Source: Lachnospiraceae bacterium (lineage in GTDB: Bacteria; Bacillota; Clostridia; Lachnospirales; Lachnospiraceae). From it: 64,000 nt of DNA. The translations under genes were made by a program, and so were the position numbers. Positions 46,989-54,805 of the stretch are shown here, piece after piece. The stretch covers positions 1 through 64,000 of the forward strand of contig CAJTDD010000025.1 in assembly GCA_910574885.1 (NCBI GenBank), given 5' to 3'. The notes beneath the pieces are model-generated. The model did no database searches, was not told the DNA's origin, and saw only the letters and a program-made list of their open reading frames with translations. The first letter of the stretch is position 1; the number at the start of each line of letters is the position of its first letter.

Positions 46989-47732
46989 TTATCTACCTAT
47001 CCCCACTAATTCCAGCAACCAATCACTATCATGGACCACGCTTTCTTTCTGCTGAGATTCGGTCTCCTGTTTCTGCTTCTTCTTATGCCGTTGAAGTATT
47101 GAGGTGCCAAAAATAAAATGGAATGGAGTCAGCCAATAATCCCCTTTCATGGGGCTGGACAAGGTATCTCCAACAATAACAATTCCCGGCATTCCCAGTA
47201 ATGACATCTGTATATAGCACATCTTGGCGACCAACGAATCAATATCCTGTGCTACAAAATAAACATTTCTCTGATAATTAACTCCTTTTTCCCTCATGAT
47301 ATTTGCTATCGCTATGAGATTGACTCCTGAGCCGCAGGTCGGTTCACTGACAATCTGTGGCTCATCCTTGAAATCTATTGGTTCAATCGTCATTCGCGCC
47401 ATCATTTCAGAGACATTATAAGGCGTAAAATACTGTGCATTAACTTTACTATTAATACTCAAAGCATGATATACTTCTCCAAGAATATTCTGCCTTGCAC
47501 ATTTTTCAAGATCTGCAACTAATTTTGCCAGGAGCTTATAAAATATCTCCAATTCTTTCTTGTCATATTTTCCTACAATCTGCAAATATCTTTCCTCCCG
47601 TTCAGGAGCCCGCGCCAGATCGCAGGCATTGACTATCGCTATTGCGCATACCGAAATAAAATCATTCCATATTTGCCATGCAGAATATTTACCGCACATT
47701 CTTTCAATCGTATTTACATACTCTTTAATCAT
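46989..47732 (-). CDS. N-6 DNA methylase-like protein, short form
   Basis: A 247-residue protein with the HsdM-type fold. YFTPYNVSEMMARM, the SAM motif SEPTCGSGVNLIAIANIM (about residues 128-145) and VYFVAQDIDSLVAKMCYIQM are present. The catalytic NPPY/DPPY motif is not seen; the corresponding area reads VGDTLSSPMKGDYW. Short proteins of this kind are frequent on clostridial integrative elements and may bind SAM without methylating DNA, or act with a partner. No restriction or specificity subunit is adjacent. GAGG precedes the ATG. Confidence 0.75.
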   Translation of the reverse strand: MIKEYVNTIERMCGKYSAWQIWNDFISVCAIAIVNACDLARAPEREERYLQIVGKYDKKELEIFYKLLAKLVADLEKCARQNILGEVYHALSINSKVNAQYFTPYNVSEMMARMTIEPIDFKDEPQIVSEPTCGSGVNLIAIANIMREKGVNYQRNVYFVAQDIDSLVAKMCYIQMSLLGMPGIVIVGDTLSSPMKGDYWLTPFHFIFGTSILQRHKKKQKQETESQQKESVVHDSDWLLELVGIGR

Positions 47733-47751
47733 ACTATTTTACCTCAAAAAA

Positions 47752-47785
47752 GGGCCTGTATGAACTCTTGCATACAGACCCTTGC
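47752..47785 (-). terminator. Intrinsic terminator
   Basis: On the minus strand AAGGGTCTGTATG pairs with CATACAGGCCCTT (one mismatch) and runs into TTTTTT. It separates the 47808 gene from the methylase gene. Confidence 0.8.
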
Positions 47786-47807
47786 CATTTACTATAATAA
47801 CTACTAA

Positions 47808-48077
47808 TCAAACAACATTTTTCCAGACAAAGCCATCCGAAGTTTTCACAATATCTCCGCTTTCCAGGAGAAAATCAAATTCCTCTTTTGGTTCAAGATG
47901 TAAATCCATAAATGCTTCAACATTACTGTAAAACTGATTTGTATGGATAAGAAACTCCTTCTCTCGATCATCAATTTCTTCCATTTCTATACTGTGAGCT
48001 TCGCAAATATTTTTTAATGCAACTTCGTCTCCAATGTTCCCCAGAATTAAATATACCAGTCTTTCCCCATCTGTCAT
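47808..48077 (-). CDS. Small acidic hypothetical protein
   Basis: An 89-residue, strongly acidic protein (TDGERLVYLILGNIGDEVAL, MEEIDDREKEFLIHTN). AAAGGA lies about 12 bases before the ATG. No family, signal or membrane segment is recognised. It forms a run with the two genes upstream (48099-49113) and ends at a good terminator, so the three are probably one transcript. Acidic small proteins in such islands can be anti-defence or inhibitor proteins, but there is no direct evidence for that here. Confidence 0.6.
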   Translation of the reverse strand: MTDGERLVYLILGNIGDEVALKNICEAHSIEMEEIDDREKEFLIHTNQFYSNVEAFMDLHLEPKEEFDFLLESGDIVKTSDGFVWKNVV

Positions 48078-48098
48078 GGTAAATACCGTTCCTTTCAG

Positions 48099-48377
48099 TT
48101 ATGCATATTTACATGCTACTTTCCTATATAATGTAATGCCCTCTATACCTATTTGCCACAATGCTAAATATTTATCATTTTCTAAGTACTTAACATATAA
48201 TAATCCATCAAATACTTCTTGACGTATCAGAATTTTCTCGATGTCATTCTCGCCATAATCCCATTGGCTTAGATATAAAAATGCCGCATCTATATCTTCT
48301 TTCTGCAGTTCCATAAAATAATCAATGACCTCTGGATCATTAAAATGAACCACTTCAACATACTTATATATATTCAT
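48099..48377 (-). CDS. Hypothetical protein
   Basis: A 92-residue protein (MNIYKYVEVVHFNDPEVIDY, then AAFLYLSQWDYGENDIEKIL and LENDKYLALWQIGIEGITLY). Its composition suggests a compact alpha/beta protein without catalytic motifs. The open frame reaches 48437, but that would overlap the preceding gene; ATG 48377 begins the natural sequence, though its ribosome site is weak. It lies between two other unknown genes with short spacing. No family was recognised. Confidence 0.6.
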   Translation of the reverse strand: MNIYKYVEVVHFNDPEVIDYFMELQKEDIDAAFLYLSQWDYGENDIEKILIRQEVFDGLLYVKYLENDKYLALWQIGIEGITLYRKVACKYA

Positions 48378-48399
48378 TACTATCACCATCACATAGCCT

Positions 48400-49113
48400 T
48401 TATGAAAATGTATCAACAGATGCGATAATGTCTTCAATCTCGTAAAGGGTTGCCGGCATAACAGGTTTGCATAAGTGATAGAGTATATCTAATGCATTAT
48501 CTGCTTCCAATAACTGCTTAAGCTTATTTTTTGCTAATGGCTTGGCTGTAACCACTTTTAAGATTATGGCTTTGAGAGCCAGTTCCTCAGTATCAATTAC
48601 AGAATCCTCTTTTTGACTGTATAAATGTTTCTTCATAAGACTTATAAATTCATAGTTGAGCTTTTCATCTAATGCCGCTTTATCTTGTCTGGAATTCTGC
48701 AAAAGAATATATCTTGCATGGACATTCCCATCCCCCATAAGCAGACGATAGATATAACCGCCAATATACTGCATACGATCAAAAGCATCTCCTGATTCAG
48801 ACAAAGTTTTTCCTGTAATAAATGATATTTGCTTGTAATTCTTTTCTTCTGAATCAAAAACGTTTATAGCAATATCCAAATAAATTCCTTCACTTCCACC
48901 CCACTGTGCATTACAGAACAAACCGGAAATCTCAGGAAACGGTTCATCGGCATGACAGCCCGTCGGATAACTAAGGGTAAAATACTCCTCTGGACACAGC
49001 CCTTCCTTTGTCAATATTTTTTTGATGTCATTGAACACTTCCTGAATCGTTCGCGGTTCGTAAATCCTGGTTCCATCTTTTTTTTGAACCATAGTTTCTG
49101 TTTTCACTCTCAT
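48400..49113 (-). CDS. Hypothetical protein of mobile-element type
   Basis: A 237-residue protein. The N-terminal half reads IQEVFNDIKKILTKEGLCPE, GLFCNAQWGGSEGIYLDIAI and FITGKTLSESGDAFDRMQYI; the C-terminal half is helical (LALKAIILKVVTAKPLAKNK). AGGAGGAGATATTTT precedes the ATG. Proteins of this kind occur in clostridial conjugative elements beside N-6 methylase-like genes and have no assigned role. It begins the small three-gene group that ends at the terminator near 47.75 kb. Confidence 0.6.
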   Translation of the reverse strand: MRVKTETMVQKKDGTRIYEPRTIQEVFNDIKKILTKEGLCPEEYFTLSYPTGCHADEPFPEISGLFCNAQWGGSEGIYLDIAINVFDSEEKNYKQISFITGKTLSESGDAFDRMQYIGGYIYRLLMGDGNVHARYILLQNSRQDKAALDEKLNYEFISLMKKHLYSQKEDSVIDTEELALKAIILKVVTAKPLAKNKLKQLLEADNALDILYHLCKPVMPATLYEIEDIIASVDTFS

Positions 49114-49157
49114 AAAATATCTCCTCCTATAAAATACTTATATTTTCCCTTGAAATG

Positions 49158-49307
49158 TTAATTGCTTTGACAAATCTGTTCCTCATATTCCCGGCAAACA
49201 TTGCGCAGGCGCCGGATTTCTCGTTGGCATTCTGCAAGCTGCATTTCCAGTCTGTCGATTTCATTTTGTTTTTCTCTTAATTCCTGCTCATAATCATATT
49301 CATACAT
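49158..49307 (-). CDS. Small coiled-coil protein
   Basis: A 49-residue protein, MYEYDYEQELREKQNEIDRL followed by heptad-like EMQLAECQREIRRLRNVCRE, predicted to be one continuous coiled coil. AAAGGAG lies 8 bases before ATG 49307; the longer frame to 49349 has no ribosome site. It may multimerise or bind a partner coiled coil. No function is known. Confidence 0.55.
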   Translation of the reverse strand: MYEYDYEQELREKQNEIDRLEMQLAECQREIRRLRNVCREYEEQICQSN

Positions 49308-49429
49308 AAGATAATTCTCCTTTGGTATATATGTCTTCCTTAGCGGCACATATTTTCCGGTATATCCGGAAATTCATAGGGCAACCTCTTCATTATTGCA
49401 TTGACAAATATTGTTCATGGCAATAAAAT

Positions 49430-49455
49430 AGAGAATCCCTTTTTTGAGATTCTCT
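49430..49455 (-). terminator. Hairpin after the DUF4143 gene
   Basis: AGAGAATC / GATTCTCT around a 10-base loop is followed on the minus strand by the U-rich ATTTTATT. It lies just past the stop codon at 49474. Confidence 0.6.
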
Positions 49456-49473
49456 GTTAATCCCCATATTAAA

Positions 49474-50832
49474 TTAAAATAAGAATTTTCCGATTCCATA
49501 AATTGGAATGGTATATACATTATCTGCAATTCCCCCGCGAGTATTGCCTTTGACAAATAGAATGAAATCAGCCTTGTTGCGTTCTAATACAGTCTGTATG
49601 GTTTTGCTGTTCTTTTTTCCGGCCTTAACTTCAATAGCATAACACTTATGCCCCTTAATGGTTTTGACATAAAAATCTATCTCACCATTGCCCAGTGTTG
49701 CAAATGCAGGTGTTTCCAATGCAATCTCACTTGGATGGCCGATCCTGCGTCTCAGATCCAGATATACAAAATTCTCATTTACGATTCCCGCTATATCAGC
49801 TTCGGAGCAGCCGATGTGCATCAGGAAATAGGAGGTAAGTCCAACGTCCATAAAGTAACAGCGGGATTTTGCCTTAAAATCCAAAATGTTACATTCCAGA
49901 AGCTTCCCCGCAAAACCAATGATCCCGGAACTGCTTAACCAGTCTATTGCACGGTTGACAGATGCTTTTGTAATATTGCTGGAATAATCTTTTACGACAA
50001 TATTTTGAAGTTCTTCACTGAAACTGTCCTTTTCAAATCCCTTTTTCTCTTTTACAAGAATCCGGGCAATACAGGAAAACATATTGTCATATACTTCTTC
50101 ATCCAGAATATCCTGAAAGTATCGCCTGCTTTCATTGATGAAAAATTTAATGATTTTCAGTAATACTTCCCGGCAGTCATCTATAGAGTTATTCTTTAAA
50201 TATTGCAATACTACTGCCGGATATCCGCCGATGGACGTGTATATCTTATACAGATCGCTTAGTTCTTCATATACTGCCTCTTCACTGTTTCCATAAAGAT
50301 CAATGCCTTCATAGAGAGAGTGCTTCCCCATCGCTATAAGGAACTCTTCAAAATTCAGTGTCTGGATTTCAATGGAGTCCAGATCGCCGGCAGAATATTT
50401 GAATTCTTTATTCAGGATTCTTCCAAGATAACTTCCAATGATGATAAAATCACTCTTCAGCAGACGGGTAAATTCGCGAATCCGGTTATAAATAGCCGCT
50501 GATTCCTGAATTTCATCAATAATGATAACTGTATCATCAGAATCCACAAAATCAGGCCGGTATCTCTTGATAAGCTCATAAACAGGGTTTTCACACGGCA
50601 ATCTGTCCTTAATCTCTCTCCGCAGATCATTGTAATGCTCAATAAAAATTTCTCCTGAAAATTCAAGAAGATTGACATATATTTTCTGCCTGTACTGCTC
50701 GTCGGCGAATTTATTTACAATATATGTCTTTCCTACCTGACGGGCGCCCGATACCTCCAGTGTGGAATGTTCCGAATGGTTTTTCCATGTGAGAAGGCAG
50801 TCGTATACCTGCCGTTTCAAATAATTGTCCAT
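49474..50832 (-). CDS. AAA_14/DUF4143 ATPase
   Basis: A 452-residue protein of the common ATPase plus DUF4143 class. Walker A is SGARQVGKTYIV (about residues 28-39) and Walker B is VIIIDEIQES. The C-terminal DUF4143 domain has NGEIDFYV and YAIEVKAGKK, a PD-(D/E)XK-like D/E-x-K arrangement. AAGGAG lies 7 bases before ATG 50832. The role of the family is unsettled; it is abundant, often single, and sometimes linked to conflict systems. Its start is overlapped by the end of a small upstream frame, a sign of possible translational coupling. Confidence 0.85.
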   Translation of the reverse strand: MDNYLKRQVYDCLLTWKNHSEHSTLEVSGARQVGKTYIVNKFADEQYRQKIYVNLLEFSGEIFIEHYNDLRREIKDRLPCENPVYELIKRYRPDFVDSDDTVIIIDEIQESAAIYNRIREFTRLLKSDFIIIGSYLGRILNKEFKYSAGDLDSIEIQTLNFEEFLIAMGKHSLYEGIDLYGNSEEAVYEELSDLYKIYTSIGGYPAVVLQYLKNNSIDDCREVLLKIIKFFINESRRYFQDILDEEVYDNMFSCIARILVKEKKGFEKDSFSEELQNIVVKDYSSNITKASVNRAIDWLSSSGIIGFAGKLLECNILDFKAKSRCYFMDVGLTSYFLMHIGCSEADIAGIVNENFVYLDLRRRIGHPSEIALETPAFATLGNGEIDFYVKTIKGHKCYAIEVKAGKKNSKTIQTVLERNKADFILFVKGNTRGGIADNVYTIPIYGIGKFLF

Positions 50833-50834
50833 AA

Positions 50835-50938
50835 TCACACTCCTTGCGATTCAATCATTCTGTCTAAATGAATTATAGCGGATTCCTCAGTGATTTCCAA
50901 CAATAACCTTTTGTTACGTGTTTTATGTCCTTTTGCAT
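50835..50938 (-). pseudogene. Possible small upstream protein, frameshifted
   Basis: GGGAG precedes ATG 50938, and the frame reads MQKDIKHVTKGYCWKSLRNP to a stop at 50873. Adding one A to the A4 run near 50915 would give MQKDIKHVTKRLLLEITEES and then IIHLDRMIESQGV ending at TGA 50837-50835, just three bases before the DUF4143 start. A 34-residue partner or leader protein is possible. There is no homology evidence. Confidence 0.35.
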
Positions 50939-51410
50939 AGCATTCTCCCTTCTGTAAAAATATATCTGCTTTGTCAACAAATTTGTAATACCATACCTTA
51001 TTGGACATTAGTAATCCAGTAAGTGTCCATTATTATATATTTTGTTTCATCCTCCTTTTATAATTTTGCATAAAAAAACCTGCATAAATTATGCAGGAAA
51101 AGCCGTAGACCTGTTGCCAGGAATTATAATAATGGCTATAACTATGCTATAGCTAATATATAATAATGATTATGTACTTAGTATAGTATAAGAATATTTA
51201 AAAGTAAATATCGAGCATATGCCTTTACACTTTTTTTAATGGTACTTTTCCCTGTGCTGGTGCATATACGGATAAAGAATTGAATTAGTGTATTGACTAT
51301 TTCCTCTTATAATAAAAAGGCAGCCATCTCTGACCGCCCTTCCTTAACAGACTTTTCAAGTTGATTTTATCTATGACCAGAATGCTGCATTCCGGTTAAA
51401 AACGGGGCAT
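50939..51410. other. A+T-rich intergenic region at the island right edge
   Basis: No gene is recognised. It contains one minus-strand terminator (51079-51097), a TTGACA box on the minus strand near 50973-50978 without a convincing -10, and simple TA-rich runs at 51120-51210. The change in base composition around here marks the right side of the A+T-rich island. Confidence 0.4.
51079..51097 (-). terminator. Intrinsic terminator
   Basis: CCTGCATA-ATT-TATGCAGG on the minus strand is followed by a run of seven T (A-run at 51072-51078). It would stop transcripts coming from 51411-52065. Confidence 0.75.
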
Positions 51411-52065
51411 CTATGAACACAACACCCCTAAAAGTGACTGATACCTCGACGTCTCATTTTTAATATCTTCGGCGGTGACACCATAATATAGATATATTTT
51501 TTTAAACAGCTTCCTCAAGTCCTTCATGGTTTTCTTATCCCCGCTGAATGATCCGTCAAGCACCTGCCAGACAGTTTCCACCCCTATCTGCATCATGTAG
51601 TTCCCCGGATACTTAATCTCATATATGTGGAAATCTAAAGGGAAAATATCATCTGCAATTTCTGCCGCCACCTTCTCCCGTTCCTGAATCTGTTTCCAAA
51701 AGGTTTTTAAGTCTTCCACATCCTCCCCTTTGGGTGGCTTCAAATCCATCAACCCCCCCCCCAAGCAAATCCGGGCGATGGCACATTACAAGGGATGTTT
51801 TTAGAGACTTCTTCTGTTCCAGGTAATTATAGGATTGCTGCGAAACCTCCACCGCACCATATTCCCGTTTCAACAATTCCACGACTTCCTCTATCGTATG
51901 GGGATTGACGGTAATTCGCCTTTTTATCCTGTTTCTTTTCAATTTACGGAAATAATTCTGTATGCGAATTGTAAATTTCATCTTACCGCCTTTTCCAGCA
52001 ATAAAAAAACTTGTAGGCCCGTCTGCCCCGCCTATAATAGATACGCTGCCTGCGCCCTTTCCCAT
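51411..52065 (-). CDS. Small decarboxylase-like protein interrupted at a G10 tract
   Basis: GGGAG lies 8 bases before ATG 52065. The N-terminus GSVSIIGGADGPTSFFIAG is the motif of sodium-translocating decarboxylase beta subunits, here on a short protein of a kind common in Lachnospiraceae. It is followed by a basic helical part and EEVVELLKREYGAVEVSQQS. A run of ten C at 51753-51762 (G10 in the mRNA) throws the frame into a short wrong tail ending at 51649. With G9 or G12 it reads LLGGGLMDLKPPKGEDVEDL and continues to 51411, about 217 residues. Slippage at the tract could switch the C-terminal half on and off. Confidence 0.65.
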
Positions 52066-52206
52066 ATCTGCATCTCCCATCTTCAAACAAAACCCCTGTT
52101 CCCCGATTTGTCAAAATGCTGGGGATACCTGCACGCCCTCTTGTACATCATTGGAGTTACCGAATCGTGGATTTCCAAATGACTGTCTGCTATTTATCTT
52201 AATATA

Positions 52207-54792
52207 TTACACCTTCCGCAGCCTGTCAACAACGCTGTCTCCGCTAAACGACCAATAAGCCACAAGCGGCGTCAGGATACAGATGGCAAATACGATCACT
52301 GCCGATACTGTCAACGGAACTGCAGGATAGGTATAGGTAATATACGGGAGCAAGCTGCTCTTCACAAAGAAAAATGTACCGGTAAAAATTGCGGTTCCCA
52401 AACTAAGAATAAGTATATAGGGAATCGTCCAATACCAAACTCCTTCATAAGCCAGCATCTTACGGATCTGCTGTTTTGTCATTCCTATGCTCTCCAACAC
52501 TGCCAGCTCATGCCTGCGAACGGTCACATTCACCGACATTGTATTTATAAAATTCATAATGCCGATAAAAAGTAAAATAGCAGACAAGCTATTGCCAAGC
52601 ATATAAATCATACTGAATGATTTATTTAATTCCTGTTCTTTGTCATACTTAGAATTGATCACTACATTTCCATTATCAAACTTCGTGACAATCTGTTCTG
52701 TTACTGCCCGTTCCATTCCCTCCATTACAGTAATCTTCAGCTTCTGAATGGTATTGTTAAGCCCAAGACCATCCATATAGTCCTGACTTACCAGCAGATA
52801 CGGCATCACATATTCCGGCATAAGACCTGTACCCAAATTCAAATATTCCGCCTGCCCGTCTACGGGAACTGCCGACATTTCAAAGGCATACGGCTTTCCT
52901 CCGATTACCACATCCAAAGACCGCGGCAGCGGCGCTGGCTTAAATGCCTTGACCATATCCGAAGAACAGAGATAAAAGGAAACCCTGCCTTCTTGAAATT
53001 CCTCGTAGCTGGACTCCAAACCTAAATGTTCCTTTATAATTCCAAACTCTCTTTCGTTAATCCCTACGATATTCGATTTCCACAAATCACCGGTATGGTA
53101 TGCATCCTCATACTGTGCAAGCCCAGGTTCCACTTCATAAAGCATCTCCAGGAATCCGCTAAACGGCCCCTTTGTATTATCAAATCCATCCTCATAACCC
53201 ATATCCGCACATTTGCGATATGCCGTCACATCCAAAACCCCATCCATATTCTGAATATCTGACATCATTTCTTCCGTAATCATCGGTTTTGAATTATCAT
53301 ACAATGTTACAGAAATGTCCTCGTTTTCAGCAAAATACTGCTCGGCGATTACCGAGACATCAATACTTGACAGGATTCCCGTTGTCACAAGAAAAATGCT
53401 TAATCCCAAAAACAATGAGAGAAAAGTAAGAACTGCGCTCTTCTTCCCGCGGAACACATTTCTCCATGCCATGCGGTAAAGCTTATTTTTATGGGGCGCT
53501 CTGCCTTTTTCTGTATCATTCTTTCTTTTATTCACTTTCTTATTTTTCAATGCCATTCCCTGATAATGCAGCGCCTCAATCGGAGAAATGCTTCCGGCAA
53601 TGCCTGCCGGCTTCAGGCTGCCGACAAGAGTTGTTAAAATCGAAAGTGCTGCTGCTCCAATATAGATAACCGGTGAAAATGAGATTGACACAGCATTACT
53701 GTCTTTAATCATATACCCGCCGCTCATTCCCATAACTCCCAGCGGAACAACCACGAATGAGATAACCGCTCCGATTCCCAGACCGACAGGGACACCGATC
53801 ATACATAATTTCCCCATCTGACGGAATATAATGCTCTTAATCTGCCTCTTTGTTGTCCCAATCGTTTTTAGCTGTCCAAAAAACCGAATATCATTGTTCA
53901 CCGATATAAACAAAATATTATAGATAAGAAGATATCCGCAAAGCATAATCAATAATATTACGGCCGTCAGTCCCCATACATTACCTTTAGAACCGGAATA
54001 GATCAGCAGATTCAGTTCCGAGTTATCAGCCATCTCCATACCGCGCAGGATTTCCTGATATTCTGCCGCAGCAGTCTCGTCATCAGAAAATAGCAGCGAT
54101 GCCGCACAGCGGGTATTATCCTCTGTGGCAGCCGATCCTTTCCAGTACTCTTCCGAAATATAACAGATTGCATTACCCATCTGATAGTTGCCGCTGTAAT
54201 CCTGATACCAGCCGGAGAGCCTGAAGGTCTGCTCCTGAAAATCTGACAACGCCGGATGATCAATGGTTGTACCTCCATAACGGCAGGTCATCCGAATCTC
54301 CATCCCTATTTCCGGATGTTCGATTCCCATGTCAGCTAACAGCCATCCGGGCATAAATATCTCGTCTTTTTCCTGTGGATATTCTCCATGCGCATCACCC
54401 ATTGCGGGCATAGTCATCTCTTTCCACTGGTCATTATCTGCCCATCTGAGAAAAATCCCATTTGCCTTATGGGCCTGATCATTTTTCGCTGTAGCAATCT
54501 GACGTTCCAGCCCGATTTTCTCTACACTCGGATTCCGGTTAAGCCACAATAAATTATGTTCCGTCGGATTCACAAGTAAAATCTGCGCCTTCGTTCCCCG
54601 CTGCATCACTGCCTGTTTACTTACACTTTTCATATAGCTGATACCGATCCCAAAAACAGATGTCACCAACACGGTAGTCAGGATGATTGCAATTACCGTA
54701 ACCCTGTTTCTCTTTTTATTTGCGGCAAAGCTTTTATGGGCCATTTTTTTCATTATTGTCCGATTATTGTTCCCAAATAAAATATCATTCAT
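52207..54792 (-). CDS. FtsX-type ABC transporter permease, copy 1
   Basis: An 861-residue membrane protein with two FtsX/MacB-like halves. One helix near residues 30-52 is followed by a large outer domain, three helices (about 290-420) and a fourth near 445; a second outer domain then precedes three C-terminal helices. It begins MNDILFGNNN, exactly as the neighbouring permease does, so the two arose by duplication. GGAGG lies 8 bases before the ATG. It is the last gene of an ATPase-permease-permease operon placed next to a two-component system, the arrangement of antimicrobial-peptide sensing and resistance exporters. Confidence 0.85.
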   Translation of the reverse strand: MNDILFGNNNRTIMKKMAHKSFAANKKRNRVTVIAIILTTVLVTSVFGIGISYMKSVSKQAVMQRGTKAQILLVNPTEHNLLWLNRNPSVEKIGLERQIATAKNDQAHKANGIFLRWADNDQWKEMTMPAMGDAHGEYPQEKDEIFMPGWLLADMGIEHPEIGMEIRMTCRYGGTTIDHPALSDFQEQTFRLSGWYQDYSGNYQMGNAICYISEEYWKGSAATEDNTRCAASLLFSDDETAAAEYQEILRGMEMADNSELNLLIYSGSKGNVWGLTAVILLIMLCGYLLIYNILFISVNNDIRFFGQLKTIGTTKRQIKSIIFRQMGKLCMIGVPVGLGIGAVISFVVVPLGVMGMSGGYMIKDSNAVSISFSPVIYIGAAALSILTTLVGSLKPAGIAGSISPIEALHYQGMALKNKKVNKRKNDTEKGRAPHKNKLYRMAWRNVFRGKKSAVLTFLSLFLGLSIFLVTTGILSSIDVSVIAEQYFAENEDISVTLYDNSKPMITEEMMSDIQNMDGVLDVTAYRKCADMGYEDGFDNTKGPFSGFLEMLYEVEPGLAQYEDAYHTGDLWKSNIVGINEREFGIIKEHLGLESSYEEFQEGRVSFYLCSSDMVKAFKPAPLPRSLDVVIGGKPYAFEMSAVPVDGQAEYLNLGTGLMPEYVMPYLLVSQDYMDGLGLNNTIQKLKITVMEGMERAVTEQIVTKFDNGNVVINSKYDKEQELNKSFSMIYMLGNSLSAILLFIGIMNFINTMSVNVTVRRHELAVLESIGMTKQQIRKMLAYEGVWYWTIPYILILSLGTAIFTGTFFFVKSSLLPYITYTYPAVPLTVSAVIVFAICILTPLVAYWSFSGDSVVDRLRKV

Positions 54793-54805
54793 ATTCTGCC
54801 TCCTA

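Noticed and set aside
51300..51360. Terminator at the AAGGCAGCC...CCGCCCTT segment
   Set aside because: The two arms do not pair well beyond four bases; the clear terminator is at 51079-51097.
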